From the NCBI GenBank assembly GCA_045105235.1, contig JBGCDH010000024.1:1-64000 (forward strand): a stretch of 64,000 nt of DNA. Direction: 5' to 3'. This document shows, in pieces, positions 18,974 to 29,359 of the stretch (positions within the stretch are counted from its first letter, which is position 1; each line of letters opens with the position of its first letter). The stretch comes from GCA-2684655 sp045105235 (GTDB lineage: Bacteria > Planctomycetota > UBA1135 > UBA2386). The translations under genes and the position numbers were made by a program. Below the pieces are notes generated by a model that was not told the origin of the DNA, did not search any database, and saw only the letters and a program-made list of their open reading frames with translations.

Positions 18974-19459
18974 TTATTTGCCCGGCGTCAAAAAGCCGTT
19001 GGCGGCGACATAGACCACCGTGCCGGCGGCGAAGCCCAGCAGCGCTCCCCATAAATACGGGCGCCGAACTTGCCGCAGAGCTGCCCAAAAGCCCGGCACG
19101 ATCCTGGCAGGCTGATGCCAAAGCTGACGCAGCAGGTCGGACAAGCCGGTCGGCCGCCCCAAAACGAGAGCCGGCAGCGACAGCAGCACCAGCAACAGCG
19201 ACATGCACGAAGCCGCCACCGCGAGACCGACGGTGAAAAAGGTTGGCAGCAGGACAAACCCTACGAACAGCCACAGCAGCGCATGAACCTGCCTCTGGGC
19301 ATCCCAAACGCCGGCGAGCGAATAGCTGATGGCGCCAATCAGGATCGCCATCGGCAGCCACTGGGGCAGCGCGCCTCGAACGTCCTGGATGAAACCGCGC
19401 ATGCCCAAGATGGCAGCATCTCTGGCCGAGGCGTCTCCGGCGGCGGTTTCCGATTCCAT
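18974..19459 (-). CDS. Small integral membrane protein
   Basis: 161 residues from ATG 19459 (MESETAAGD). About four hydrophobic segments: PMAILIGAISYSLAG, LLWLFVGFVLLPTFFTV, a Leu-rich one around CMSLLLVLLSLPALVLG, and LLGFAAGTVVYVAANG near the end. No family is recognised. It lies 43 bp after the double-VWA gene and is likely part of the same transcript. Confidence 0.65.
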   Translation of the reverse strand: MESETAAGDASARDAAILGMRGFIQDVRGALPQWLPMAILIGAISYSLAGVWDAQRQVHALLWLFVGFVLLPTFFTVGLAVAASCMSLLLVLLSLPALVLGRPTGLSDLLRQLWHQPARIVPGFWAALRQVRRPYLWGALLGFAAGTVVYVAANGFLTPGK

Positions 19460-19502
19460 GACCACGACGGAGCCTTCGTTGATCCCCTGAGAATCGATGC
19501 AG

Positions 19503-22400
19503 TCAGAACCGCCGACGACCGCGGCGATGCGCCCTCTCGAGCGCCGAGAGCAGCTGGTCTTCTTCGCCGCCGCTAGCGCCTTCCCGGTCGCGATGGACCG
19601 CCCGGTCGCCATCGACAGCTTGGTCGCGATCGACAGCTTGGCCGGCATCGCTGGCCTCGCCGCCATCGACCGCCGTGCCCGCATCATTCGCCTCGGCCTC
19701 GAGTTCACTGCCGCCATCGGCGGCGGCGGCCCTTGCGGTCACCGGCCCATCAGGCTGCGCCGGCCGCCGCGCCAGCCGCCGCCGCCTCCGCACCCGCCAG
19801 AGCCCGCGCGGCGGCCAACGAATCGACACATGCACCTGCAGACGCCGCATCGCGATCTCGCCAACAAACAGCAGCAGCGCCAGCAGGCAGCACCAGGAAG
19901 AAAGGTCCTGCCGCCCGAGTCCTTGCCGCGGCCCGGAGACGACATCGACGATCGACGGGCCGACGAAGCCCTCGGTTCGGTATGCCAAATAGCGCAGCTG
20001 CCGTTCGCCTCGCCGGGGGTCCGCCTCCAGCCGCCATTCCGGTGAGTATGGCAAGCACAGCGGCGGCAGCCGCAGCGTCTCGCCGCGGACCTGCACCGCC
20101 GCTCGGTGCACGCCCGGCTGACGAAGCGGCACGCGCACCTCGACCCGGCCCGGCCCGCGCGCAACGAACTCCATGGCTGCGGTCGTGCCGTCCGGCAAAG
20201 CATGTCGTCCGACCAGTCCTTCCAGCAGTTCACTGCGGTCCGCCTCGACTTCCAGCTCGTAGATGCCCAGATCCCCGTCGCGACGCGCATCGACAAAGAC
20301 GCCCGCCGGAGTCGTGCCGCAGAGCCAGCGCACCAGCACGGCGAAGAAGTCGTCGTAGCCCTGCCAATCCGCCCATTCGCCGCTCAGCGCGCCGTCCACT
20401 TCGCCGAGGAATGCAGCAGAGCGGCCAAGCCCAACGCGCCAGTGCGCCAACAGTGGATTGTCCTCGGCGTTGGCGCTGGCCGCGCCCGCGCGCAGCGCGC
20501 CGTCGATCGACACCTCCGGGAGCAGGTCGAGTTCGGCATCGCGACGCAGCCAGGCAATCGAGTAGCCGCCAAGCGGCGGTATCGCTCTCGGCATATCCCC
20601 GAGCAGGGCGATCCCGGCTTGCCGCAGAACGTTGGTCGGCGCTTCGACCATCGACGAACGCGCGACTTGGATCGTCTCCTGCGCGAAGACGCGCGGCAGC
20701 TCCGCCGCATCGCCAACAAACTGGCATCGCCCGCCACCGAGCTGCGCGATGTCCTGCAGCAGTTGCGCGTCGCGGCCCGTCGCGGCGCCGAGACCAATCA
20801 CCGACACCGTCAAGCCCGCGTCGGCCAGTTCTGGCAACAACGTGCGGTAGTCGCCCGGCTCTTCTGCGTCGTCCGCATCCGCGAACAGCACGATGTGACG
20901 CGCTTGCTGCGTGGCGAGCGACAGCGTCTCGGCCGCTGCCTCGAGCGCCGCGCCCACGTAGATGCCGCCGCCCCCCGCAGCGATCGAGCGCACCTGCTGC
21001 GCCAGCTCGTCCGGATCTTCGACCGCCACCAGCGGCACGATCAGATCGGGCACGGTATCCACTGCAAACACCGCCACCGCGTCGATCGGCGAAAGCAGCT
21101 CGATCGCCTGGACGACGCCGCGGTTGGCCAGGTCCATCTTGGTCGAACCGCCGCCGCCGGCCGCGCGCATCGAACCCGAGCGGTCGAGCGCGATCGCCAT
21201 CGCCAGGCCAAAGCGGCGCTGCTGCTCCCGGATCTCAAGCGTCACCGGCAACACAGCTTCGACTTCGGACTGGTAGTAGCCGCCCGGCCCGAAAGACTGA
21301 GCGCCACCGGTCATCAGCAGGCCACCGCCGAGTTCGCGCACCCAGTGACCCACGTCGCGCATGGCTCGCGCCGGCAAATCCCCGGCCGGAACGTTTTCGA
21401 GCACGACCGCGCGGTAGCCGTCGAGCTGCGCCAGCGACAGCGGCGCCGTCGCTGGCGCATGCACCGCAACGTCGATGCCGCTTGCGCGCAGCGAACGCGT
21501 AAGCCGATCCTCGCGACCGCCCGGCGTCACGCACAGCACGCGGGTCCGCGCCAGCCCGCGGACAACGCCGAAGGCGCGGTTGTTGTTGGCGACAGCATCG
21601 CCCGGTGCATCCACTTCGACGACGAGCTGGTGCTCGCCCGGTTCGCGGACGACGTGCTGCAGCTGGATCACGTTGCGGCCGCGATTCAGGGCGACGCTGC
21701 CGTCATGCACCAGTTCGCCATCGACAAGGACGCGAAAGGTCGCTGTCGCGGCGAACGTCGCAACCACCATCGCATTGACGACAAACGGCTCGTCAACAGC
21801 TGATTCGTGCGGCATCTGCAGATCGCCAACCGCGACGTCGCGCCCGCTTTGGCGCACAGCGACCGGCACGACGTCGATGCGCAGGCCACGTCGTGCAATC
21901 AAGCGGGCTATCGCCTCGCTTGCTTCGCGCGGAACTTCGCCGTCGCTCCAAACCACAAGCGTCGCCCGGCGCCCGGGCTCGACCAAGCCCGCAGCCGTCA
22001 ACAGGCCCGTGGCCAGATCGCTGCGATCGACGCCAGGCAGATCGACCGCATCGGGCCAAACCAGCTCGTGCTGCAGTTCGGCCGCGACGCGCGCGCCGTC
22101 CGCGAAGGCAACCACTCCGATGCGGTCCGTCGCGGGCAGCGCCTCGGCAAGATCATCGGCGAACTCGCGCGCGCGCAGCATCTGCTCGGCGGGCATCGAC
22201 CGCGAATGATCGACGACGAGCACGACGTCCCGTCCCTCTTCCGCCTCCGGCAGGCTCGGCTGAGCCAGCATCGCCGCCAGCAGCGTGAGCACCGCGATGC
22301 GCAGCAGACCGAGCAGCGGCCGCGGCCAGAGCCGTCGCCGCAGCGCCAAGACCAGCAATGGCACCAGCACAAAGGCCTCGGGATGCACGAACTGGATCAC
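19503..22400 (-). CDS. Membrane protein with two VWA domains and a glutamine-amidotransferase-like domain
   Basis: 965 residues from GTG 22400, which overlaps the preceding stop as GTGA. Two N-terminal transmembrane segments precede VWA domain 1 with MIDAS DHSRS (about residue 65). A GATase1-like segment follows (RELGGGLLMTGGAQSFGPG), then VWA domain 2 with MIDAS DRSGS, and a C-terminal membrane segment around WCCLLALLLFVGEIA. The C-terminal tail is charged and repetitive (DRDQAVDGDRAVHRDR). Proteins of this build accompany MoxR ATPases in Bat/VWA operons and probably help assemble or quality-control envelope complexes; the target is unknown. The largest of the three VWA-type proteins here. 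Confidence 0.9.
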   Translation of the reverse strand: MIQFVHPEAFVLVPLLVLALRRRLWPRPLLGLLRIAVLTLLAAMLAQPSLPEAEEGRDVVLVVDHSRSMPAEQMLRAREFADDLAEALPATDRIGVVAFADGARVAAELQHELVWPDAVDLPGVDRSDLATGLLTAAGLVEPGRRATLVVWSDGEVPREASEAIARLIARRGLRIDVVPVAVRQSGRDVAVGDLQMPHESAVDEPFVVNAMVVATFAATATFRVLVDGELVHDGSVALNRGRNVIQLQHVVREPGEHQLVVEVDAPGDAVANNNRAFGVVRGLARTRVLCVTPGGREDRLTRSLRASGIDVAVHAPATAPLSLAQLDGYRAVVLENVPAGDLPARAMRDVGHWVRELGGGLLMTGGAQSFGPGGYYQSEVEAVLPVTLEIREQQRRFGLAMAIALDRSGSMRAAGGGGSTKMDLANRGVVQAIELLSPIDAVAVFAVDTVPDLIVPLVAVEDPDELAQQVRSIAAGGGGIYVGAALEAAAETLSLATQQARHIVLFADADDAEEPGDYRTLLPELADAGLTVSVIGLGAATGRDAQLLQDIAQLGGGRCQFVGDAAELPRVFAQETIQVARSSMVEAPTNVLRQAGIALLGDMPRAIPPLGGYSIAWLRRDAELDLLPEVSIDGALRAGAASANAEDNPLLAHWRVGLGRSAAFLGEVDGALSGEWADWQGYDDFFAVLVRWLCGTTPAGVFVDARRDGDLGIYELEVEADRSELLEGLVGRHALPDGTTAAMEFVARGPGRVEVRVPLRQPGVHRAAVQVRGETLRLPPLCLPYSPEWRLEADPRRGERQLRYLAYRTEGFVGPSIVDVVSGPRQGLGRQDLSSWCCLLALLLFVGEIAMRRLQVHVSIRWPPRGLWRVRRRRRLARRPAQPDGPVTARAAAADGGSELEAEANDAGTAVDGGEASDAGQAVDRDQAVDGDRAVHRDREGASGGEEDQLLSALERAHRRGRRRF

Positions 22401-24229
22401 GCCCCGCCCCCGCGCTGCAGCCACCACCAGTTGCCGATCACCAGCAGCATCAGCAGGAGTGCGAGCAGGCTCTGCAGCGGCTTCGTCTGGACCGACCGCG
22501 TTTCACCCGCGAGCGGCACGGCAGCCGGTCGGTCAAACGCGGCGAGAGAGCGCAAATCACTTTCGCGCGCATCCTGAAAGCGGGCAGCAGCCGTCCCCAG
22601 CACGGCGCCATCCTCGGCAAGCACGCGCACGAGGCCAGGCCGCGTCAACACCTGACGCAGCTCGCCGCGATCGGAGCGCGTCAACTCGATGCCGGCCGCG
22701 TCGACCAGCCGATACTCAGCGGTGCCCGCCCGCGCCGCCGAGCGTTGCAGCAAAGCTTCCGCGCTGCGGAAGACGAGTTCTTCGCCAACCCGCAGCGCGT
22801 TTTCCTGCAGGCCCGGCGCATAGCGGCGCGCGGCTTCGAACAGGTTGGCGAACAGAATCGGCCAGTCCGGCGCGCGCACAACGTTGCCGGCCCCCGGAGC
22901 GACGTCCACGTGAAGCCGCGTGCCGCTCGGCTGCAGCTCCTCACTCACCAGAACCTTGTCGCCGCTGGCAATCAAGACGGCGCCAGGAATCGCACCGCTA
23001 CCCGACTGCCAGCCAACGCCCTCCAGCCCAACGCCTCGCAGCAGCGGATGCGCGCGGTCGACAACGTAGGGACCAAGGTGGCCGCGCAGGGGCGACGCGC
23101 TAGGGCCGAGCACAACCTGCACCTGGTCCGCACGCGCCGCGGCGGACTGCGAGGCCTGTTCGCGATCGAGCAACAGCAGCTGGGCCTTCCGAGGATCGTC
23201 CACCGAGCGCCAGGTCGACTGCACCGCGAGCGTGCGGGCGAGCGCCAGCTGCTCCCGCAGGCCGCTGGCCATCTGCGTGCAGACCGCAACGACGGGGGTA
23301 TGCGGCGGCTGCAGCCAAGCGACGTTGTCGAGCATGAGCTCGTCATCCGGTAGCTCGACGCGCAGCAGCTTCTCAGACGCAGCGCCACCGCGCAGCTCTT
23401 CGGGCGGCAGGGCTACCTCGAGCCATTGCTCTTCGCCATCGGCCAGCGGCGCCACCGCCACGTTCGCGAGCAAGCGCTCCCCGGAATATACGCGCAGCTG
23501 CGCGGCCGGCGAAGCGGCGGGCGGCGGCAGGCTGTCCGGCTTGCCATACGTCACAACGGCGACGCGAACGCTCGCAGCGGCCTCCCCCCAACGCACCGCC
23601 CCCAGCGCCACGTTGGGTCGCGGCACGCCACAGCCAACGACCCGAACGTCCTCGACGGCCGCCGAACGCGGCAGCCGATCCGTCAGCAGCACCACGTCAC
23701 CGCCACGCCCGGCAAACTCGCGCGCAAGGTCGACGGCCGGCGCCAGATCGTGATCCCCGACAAAGGCGCGCGGCTGTGCAAGCCACTGCGCCAGCGCATC
23801 GACGGAGGCACGCGGCCCGAGCGCGATCTCTGGGAACGCCCCGCTTGCGACCACGGTCGCCTCGGCGTCGCCTTCGAGCTCGTCGACCAGGGCGTCGAGC
23901 CATTCACCAACGCGGGCCGCCGTGGCCGTGGCCGCCATCGAGCCGCTGCTGTCGAGCACGACCACCACATGCCGCGGCGCGCCGGCAGGCACGCCAAGCC
24001 CCGCGAGCCACAGCGCCGCGACGGCTGCAGCCGCGCACTCCAGCAGCAGCGAAACCGAGCCGAGCAAACGCGTGCGCTTGCGGCCGCCGTCGCTGCGCAT
24101 CGCGCTGGCCGGAAACAAGAACAAGCCGCTGACGGTCCGCTCCTTGAGCCGGTTGCGGAACATGTGCAGCGCGACGATGACCGGCACCGACAGCAAGGCA
24201 AGCAGCCCAAGCGGCGAAGAGAACGTCAC
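22397..24229 (-). CDS. BatA-like membrane protein with VWA domain
   Basis: 610 residues from GTG 24229, again a GTGA overlap with the upstream stop. The N-terminus FSSPLGLLALLSVPVIVALHMF is the BatA-type membrane anchor. A second membrane segment precedes the VWA domain with MIDAS DSSGS (about residue 92). A Pro/Ala-rich middle and a C-terminal membrane helix ending QRGGGA complete it. It is expected to sit in the cytoplasmic membrane with its VWA domain available for Mg-dependent protein contacts. Confidence 0.9.
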   Translation of the reverse strand: MTFSSPLGLLALLSVPVIVALHMFRNRLKERTVSGLFLFPASAMRSDGGRKRTRLLGSVSLLLECAAAAVAALWLAGLGVPAGAPRHVVVVLDSSGSMAATATAARVGEWLDALVDELEGDAEATVVASGAFPEIALGPRASVDALAQWLAQPRAFVGDHDLAPAVDLAREFAGRGGDVVLLTDRLPRSAAVEDVRVVGCGVPRPNVALGAVRWGEAAASVRVAVVTYGKPDSLPPPAASPAAQLRVYSGERLLANVAVAPLADGEEQWLEVALPPEELRGGAASEKLLRVELPDDELMLDNVAWLQPPHTPVVAVCTQMASGLREQLALARTLAVQSTWRSVDDPRKAQLLLLDREQASQSAAARADQVQVVLGPSASPLRGHLGPYVVDRAHPLLRGVGLEGVGWQSGSGAIPGAVLIASGDKVLVSEELQPSGTRLHVDVAPGAGNVVRAPDWPILFANLFEAARRYAPGLQENALRVGEELVFRSAEALLQRSAARAGTAEYRLVDAAGIELTRSDRGELRQVLTRPGLVRVLAEDGAVLGTAAARFQDARESDLRSLAAFDRPAAVPLAGETRSVQTKPLQSLLALLLMLLVIGNWWWLQRGGGA

Positions 24230-25062
24230 GCGGGCTCCACGATGCGGGCCGGCAGCAGGTCGCGGCGACACATGACGGCCAGACGATCCACCCCCACCGA
24301 TGCAAAGCTGCCGCCGAGGCGCACGACGTGCTCGCAAAGAGCGCTGCAGTGACGCTGGAGCCGCTGCTCATATTCGCGTAACGCCGCTTCGTCGAGCCGT
24401 AGATCGCGCCGTTCCCCGCTCTCGCAGTCCACCAGGGTCACCGCACCTCCGACTTCGGGCCGCAGCTCCGACGGGTCGAGCAACTGCAGCACCACCAATC
24501 GTGAAGCTCCGCCTGCAAGGCGTCGCAGCAGCGCGCCGGCGTCGCTTGGCCACAGGGCATCGCTCACCAGCATCCTGACGCTACCAGGCCGCAGCGCCAG
24601 CTGCGGCGGCTGCGGCGGCCCCGCGGGGCCGTCGAAACGCAGCTCGTCGCCGGCAAGTTCGCTCGTCGTCAGCTCGCCGCCGTGCAAAGCAAGCGCTCGG
24701 CCGCGGCTGCCGGCGCCGCGCGCCAACGCCAACAGCGCGCGCACCAACGCCAGACTCGCGGATCGCTTGCTGGCGCGGATTGCCATAGACGCCGACGTAT
24801 CGAGCAGCACCTCCACCAGCGGTGCGACTTCCGCTTCGTGCAGGCGAACACGCAGCTGGTCGGTACGGGCGTAGCTCGTCCAGTCCACGTGCCGAAGGTC
24901 ATCGCCTGGCGCGTAGTCGCGAAAGTCGTGAAACTCCAGCGAACTCCCCGGGCCGCGACCGCGCTGCGCACCAAGCCGACCGCTCGCACGCGTCCCCGCT
25001 GCGACCAGCCGGTAGCTGCGCACCACATCGGCAATCTCGGCGGCGTCGACTTGCTCGCTCAT
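24226..25062 (-). CDS. DUF58 protein of the MoxR/VWA operon
   Basis: 278 residues. The DUF58 signature FRDYAPGDDLRHVDW is at about residues 48-62, followed by a VWA-like MIDAS (DTSAS, about residue 88). No membrane segment. DUF58 proteins form the conserved partner of MoxR ATPases and BatA-like proteins. The start is 3 bp after the ABC permease stop. Confidence 0.95.
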   Translation of the reverse strand: MSEQVDAAEIADVVRSYRLVAAGTRASGRLGAQRGRGPGSSLEFHDFRDYAPGDDLRHVDWTSYARTDQLRVRLHEAEVAPLVEVLLDTSASMAIRASKRSASLALVRALLALARGAGSRGRALALHGGELTTSELAGDELRFDGPAGPPQPPQLALRPGSVRMLVSDALWPSDAGALLRRLAGGASRLVVLQLLDPSELRPEVGGAVTLVDCESGERRDLRLDEAALREYEQRLQRHCSALCEHVVRLGGSFASVGVDRLAVMCRRDLLPARIVEPA

Positions 25063-25065
25063 GCT

Positions 25066-26637
25066 TTAGGCCGGCGGCTCTGCTTCTGCGGTCGGAGCGA
25101 CGACCGGCGGCTCGGCGGGCGCGCCCGAGTCGCGCTCGGAGCGGGCGCGCGCCGCCGCCCGCATCTCGGCAATCCCGCGCCGCATCACCGGAGCCTGCAG
25201 CAAGAACGCTACGCCCAGCACCCCGAGACAGATCCCGAACGCACTGTCCCAACGGCTTTCGACAAAGTAGGACACCGTCCAGAACGGGTTCATTGCGTGC
25301 CCGATGTGCCAGCCGCGCACACCGCCCAGGGCGAGCGCATCCACCAGGCACGGCACCAGGATGAACAAAAACAGCAGCGACGGAATCAGGATGCGCGCGG
25401 CGCTGCTGCCGGCCGCGGTTTCTGGCAGCCGATGACGCAGCCAGCGGCCGAGCCCGAGGTAGATGAGCGCATAGGCGGTCGTCATCAAAGCCACCCGAAC
25501 CGCGAACCGGCTGACGCGGAAACCGCTTCCGAGCGAGCTTGGCCAGAAGATCAGCGCGATCAACGCGAGCATCGCCAAGAACACCACTAGGCAGAGCATG
25601 CCGCGATCGCGCCCTGGGTAGAGCGGCGCCATCAGCGTCGCCCGCAGCGGGCTGGCCGGCGCGTGGGCGTGCACGCGCGGGGACAGTTTTTGCTGCTCGG
25701 TGACCATGAAAACGCCGAACACCAGACCGAGAACCACGAGGCCGGACAGGAACACAAGGAACAGTTCGGACCACATGCGAGAGGGAGTAAAGCCGAGCAT
25801 CCAGCCAAACGCGATCGCCGGCAGCAGCATCAAGAAGATGCGGAACGCCGTCGACTTGTTCTCGAAGGCATGCAGCAAGAAGCTTCGCGCCGTCAGCCAC
25901 GACAGCGTCGTCGATAGACCCGCGACCAAGACCACGGCCGACAGAGTCATGCTGAAGCTGCCCGAACGCATCACGGCGCCGAGCGACGTGGCGTAGGCAC
26001 CGGAGCCAACGATGCCGACAAGCGTGAACGTGCCGATGCCTAGGCCGAATGCTACGCCGAGATTGGCGAGCCCCTGCATCGAGGGCGCGACCGCCTGGGC
26101 GGCCGACGAGACGGCAAACGCCGTTGCCGTGATGCAGACCAAGAGCGCCAGCAGCAGGCTGACCGCGATGGTCGGCAGGTCCACGCCGCGCAGCAGGTAG
26201 CTGGTTGCCACCAGCGGCGCGAGCACCGACACGTAGAGAAGAAACTGCACCATCGCCGCCTGCAGCTTGCCGAACAGCACGCGGCCCGGTCCGAGCCGAC
26301 TCATCAGCAGCTGCTCGACAATGCCGCCGCGCATTTCGGTGCGCATCGAGTTGTAGGCCTGCATTGGCACCACAAACAGAATCAGCGGCACCAGCGTCGC
26401 AAAGCCCAGGTTGAAGGCGCTGCCGCCATCGCCCACGCCGTCCAGGTAGTCGGAGGCCACCACAACGGCGATCACCACGCTGACGGCCAGCGCGACCAGA
26501 ATGGTCAACACGAAGACGCGCCCCTTGACGGCTTGCTGCACCTCGCGCACGAGGATGGGATTGAGCAGATCGGAAAGTCGCGACGAAATGCTGCCGCGGA
26601 CGGTTTCCGCCGGATTTGCTGCTGTCGAAGCACTCAT
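25066..26637 (-). CDS. ABC-2 type transporter permease
   Basis: 523 residues with about 11-12 membrane segments; the first begins at about residue 40 after the amphipathic LSDLLNPILVREVQQAVKGR. The segment PMQAYNSMRTEMRGGIVEQLL matches ABC-2/NatB-like permeases. ATGA overlap with the ATPase gene upstream shows a common transcript. Its C-terminal tail is rich in Ala, Glu and Pro. The substrate is unknown; the setting in a VWA operon suggests an envelope or export role. Confidence 0.9.
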   Translation of the reverse strand: MSASTAANPAETVRGSISSRLSDLLNPILVREVQQAVKGRVFVLTILVALAVSVVIAVVVASDYLDGVGDGGSAFNLGFATLVPLILFVVPMQAYNSMRTEMRGGIVEQLLMSRLGPGRVLFGKLQAAMVQFLLYVSVLAPLVATSYLLRGVDLPTIAVSLLLALLVCITATAFAVSSAAQAVAPSMQGLANLGVAFGLGIGTFTLVGIVGSGAYATSLGAVMRSGSFSMTLSAVVLVAGLSTTLSWLTARSFLLHAFENKSTAFRIFLMLLPAIAFGWMLGFTPSRMWSELFLVFLSGLVVLGLVFGVFMVTEQQKLSPRVHAHAPASPLRATLMAPLYPGRDRGMLCLVVFLAMLALIALIFWPSSLGSGFRVSRFAVRVALMTTAYALIYLGLGRWLRHRLPETAAGSSAARILIPSLLFLFILVPCLVDALALGGVRGWHIGHAMNPFWTVSYFVESRWDSAFGICLGVLGVAFLLQAPVMRRGIAEMRAAARARSERDSGAPAEPPVVAPTAEAEPPA

Positions 26638-27626
26638 TGCAGCTGCCCCTTGGTGGTCTTGAGGAAGATGTCTTCGAGATCGGCTTCGGCTCGCGCGAAC
26701 TCGACGATGGGCAGCCCCTTGCCGATCGCGCCCGCCAGCAGCTGGCTCATGGCTCGGTCATCGCCGACAAAGCCAAAGCGCACCCGTTCGCCATCGACAA
26801 AGCTGCGCTCCACGTGAGGTTGCGTCGCCAGATACTCCTGCAGCTGCTCCGCACTGGCCACGTCAAGCGCCCGAGCGACCACGGCCTGCTGGAGATTCGC
26901 GTCGCGATGGATGTCCGCAATCGTTCCGGCAACAACCCGCTGGCCCTTTTCGATCACGACGACCGAATCACACATCTCGCCGAGTTCGCGCAGAATGTGG
27001 GAGCTGATCAGCACGCCCTTGCCGGCAGAAGCCAGCTCCTTGAGCAGCTCGCGGAACTCAATGCGGGCGCGCGGGTCAAGCCCCGAAGCCGGCTCATCGA
27101 GGATCAACAGCTGCGGATCGTGCAGCAGCGTCTTGGCGAGGTGCAGCCGCTGGCCCATGCCCTTTGAAAGCCCGGTCGCGGGCCGATCACGAAACTCCAT
27201 CAGCCCGCAGAACTCGGCAACCGACGCCACCGTTCGCTTCCGCTTGGCGCCCTTCAGGCCGTAGGCCCGCGCGAAGAAGTCGAGGTATTCGAGGATGTCG
27301 AGGTTTGGATACGGATGGAACTGATCGGACATGTAGCCGATCCGCATACGCGCCAAACGTGGTTCGACCAGCACCGAGACACCGTCGATAAGGACGTCGC
27401 CACCATCGGGCACGTCGAGCGTCGCGGCGATGCGCATCGTCGTGGTCTTGCCAGCACCGTTGGGGCCGACAAAGCCCGTGATCTGGCCTCGCCGCATTTG
27501 GAAGGAAAGGTCCTTCACCGCGTGCACCTTGCCATAGCGCCGCTGCAGGCACTGCACGTCGAGCAGCGGTCGATCTGCGGCGGGCGCAGCATCGCCCGCG
27601 GGAGCTGGAATGGTCGAACGGCTCAT
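26634..27626 (-). CDS. ABC transporter ATP-binding protein
   Basis: 330 residues. Walker A GPNGAGKTT (about residue 53), signature LSKGMGQRLHLAK, Walker B LLILDEPASGLDP and switch His in SSHIL are all intact. The C-terminal about 80 residues are a DUF4162-like extension usual in ABC-2 ATPases. ATG 27626 overlaps the upstream stop and its own stop overlaps the permease start, so the three genes are translationally coupled. Confidence 0.95.
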   Translation of the reverse strand: MSRSTIPAPAGDAAPAADRPLLDVQCLQRRYGKVHAVKDLSFQMRRGQITGFVGPNGAGKTTTMRIAATLDVPDGGDVLIDGVSVLVEPRLARMRIGYMSDQFHPYPNLDILEYLDFFARAYGLKGAKRKRTVASVAEFCGLMEFRDRPATGLSKGMGQRLHLAKTLLHDPQLLILDEPASGLDPRARIEFRELLKELASAGKGVLISSHILRELGEMCDSVVVIEKGQRVVAGTIADIHRDANLQQAVVARALDVASAEQLQEYLATQPHVERSFVDGERVRFGFVGDDRAMSQLLAGAIGKGLPIVEFARAEADLEDIFLKTTKGQLQ

Positions 27627-29359
27627 CGCACGAAGTCCTCTGCCGAAAGCCGTCCGAAGACGTAGTGACGTTGCTTGGAGTATTCGATCTCGAGGCTGTG
27701 TTCGTCGCCCCAGGGCAATCGCTGAAACTGCGCCAAGTAGAAGCCACGACGACCCGACGTCTTGGGCAACAGCGACGAGATGGCAAAGCCCGCACCCTGC
27801 TCAGGCACGCTATCGCCGACGCCGCTGAGCGTGCGCGCCACGGTTTGCCAGCTCCGCAGCGCGAGGGCAAACTCTCGCCGGTCGACTTCGCGAAGACGGC
27901 CGCCGCTACCGCGGTAGAAGCGCCCTTCGAGATCCGAGAGCAGCACCTCGCCGTCGCACTGGAGCGTGTCGCCGAGGACCTCGACGCCGTCGCCGCTCTT
28001 GCGAAAGGTCAGTCGATCGCGCGCAGCACCTTGCTGCACGGACACCAGCGGCGTGACCGTTCGCGACGGCAGCACACCGCCGTCCAGCCGCTGCGCATCG
28101 CCATCCCAACGCCAGTAGTCGGGCAAACGCGACGAATCGAGACTGGCCCGCTGCGACAGCAGGATCACATCCGACGGCATCGAGAGATCGTTGGGAGCCA
28201 GACCTGCAAACAGGGTACGCGCGCTGACGGTGGCCACTTCGTGCCGTTCTTGGTCAAGCACACTCCAGCTGGTTACGACGCCGCGCACCGCGAAACCATC
28301 GTGGAAGATGCCGTAGCCGAGGATGACGAAGGTCGTGCCAAAGCCCAGCAGCGGCACGGTCAAGAGCGCGAGCAGCGGCCGCTTGCGTTTGCGCAGGATC
28401 CAGAAGTTGACGGGCCCGACCAGGATCGCGAAGGCCAGGATCACCAACAAGAACACGCCGACCGGAGCCTCACCCAGGCCCGGAATCTTCTGGATCGCAA
28501 ACAGCTCGTTAGCCGCCGGCCACAGCGGCGCGCCAAGCGTCGGCAGGGCACCGAGCTGCGCCTGCAGGTCCACAGAACCACTCGCAGAAAGGGCCGGAAT
28601 CGCGACCACGCGCCCCAAGCCGTGCGCCATCGTCAACGACCCGTCGCGCGCGCGCGACGCGACGTCCGCAAGCTCACGTAGAGGGCCTGGCGGCAGCGCC
28701 TCGGTCCCCGCAACGACCACGGTCCCGCCGGCAAACGCACAGCGACGCAGCGCTTCTTGCGTATCGGGCAATAGCGACGCGCGACCGTCGACGAGCAGCG
28801 TCGAGTAGCCCGTATAGAAGCGCCAATCGGTTGGAGCCTCATCGGGGTGCACCACAACCTGGTCCTGCGAGGAACTCCCACGCAAGGCGGGCATCGCCTG
28901 CAGAACCGCAAGTGCCGCAGGCTCTAGATCGGCGCGCTCGGTCAGCAGCATGCCCATGACGGTTTTGCCACTGTCGAAGCGACACCTCGACGTGAGCTTG
29001 CTCGCGCCCACCACAAGCGTCACGGCGAAGCTGGCTGGCGGCACGGCAACCGGCAAGAACACCTGCCGCGAACCCGGCTCGACCGTGAGCGTGCGTGACG
29101 ACTCGACGCTGCCGTCAAAACCGCGCGTCGAGGCCAATTCGATGCGCACCTCGTGCGGGACGACATCGTGGTTGATCAGCGAGCAGCGCACATAGCCCAG
29201 TCCGTAGCCCCCCTGGGCGACGCCCGAACCAACGGCTCGCAGCGTCACGAGTTCTTGGCTTTCGTCGTCCTTGTAGACAAGCGTTGCCTGCGCGGCGCTC
29301 GCGCCCAGGAGCACGAACCAGATCAAGAGCGACCGAATCGGCCATCCAAGCATACTCAT
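27623..29359 (-). CDS. Exported membrane-anchored protein in the MoxR/VWA operon
   Basis: 578 residues. Signal peptide or N-anchor MSMLGWPIRSLLIWFVLLGASAAQ. The first half is beta-rich and exported (REVERSED-type CARDB-like pattern, VPHEVRIEL, SRTLTVEPGSRQV). Two membrane helices are near residues 300-350 (GVFLLVILAFAILVGPVNF and LLALLTVPLLGFGTT). A C-terminal extracytoplasmic domain follows. Similar proteins are common in planctomycete VWA operons, but I know no function for them. ATGA overlaps on both sides. Confidence 0.75.
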   Translation of the reverse strand: MSMLGWPIRSLLIWFVLLGASAAQATLVYKDDESQELVTLRAVGSGVAQGGYGLGYVRCSLINHDVVPHEVRIELASTRGFDGSVESSRTLTVEPGSRQVFLPVAVPPASFAVTLVVGASKLTSRCRFDSGKTVMGMLLTERADLEPAALAVLQAMPALRGSSSQDQVVVHPDEAPTDWRFYTGYSTLLVDGRASLLPDTQEALRRCAFAGGTVVVAGTEALPPGPLRELADVASRARDGSLTMAHGLGRVVAIPALSASGSVDLQAQLGALPTLGAPLWPAANELFAIQKIPGLGEAPVGVFLLVILAFAILVGPVNFWILRKRKRPLLALLTVPLLGFGTTFVILGYGIFHDGFAVRGVVTSWSVLDQERHEVATVSARTLFAGLAPNDLSMPSDVILLSQRASLDSSRLPDYWRWDGDAQRLDGGVLPSRTVTPLVSVQQGAARDRLTFRKSGDGVEVLGDTLQCDGEVLLSDLEGRFYRGSGGRLREVDRREFALALRSWQTVARTLSGVGDSVPEQGAGFAISSLLPKTSGRRGFYLAQFQRLPWGDEHSLEIEYSKQRHYVFGRLSAEDFVR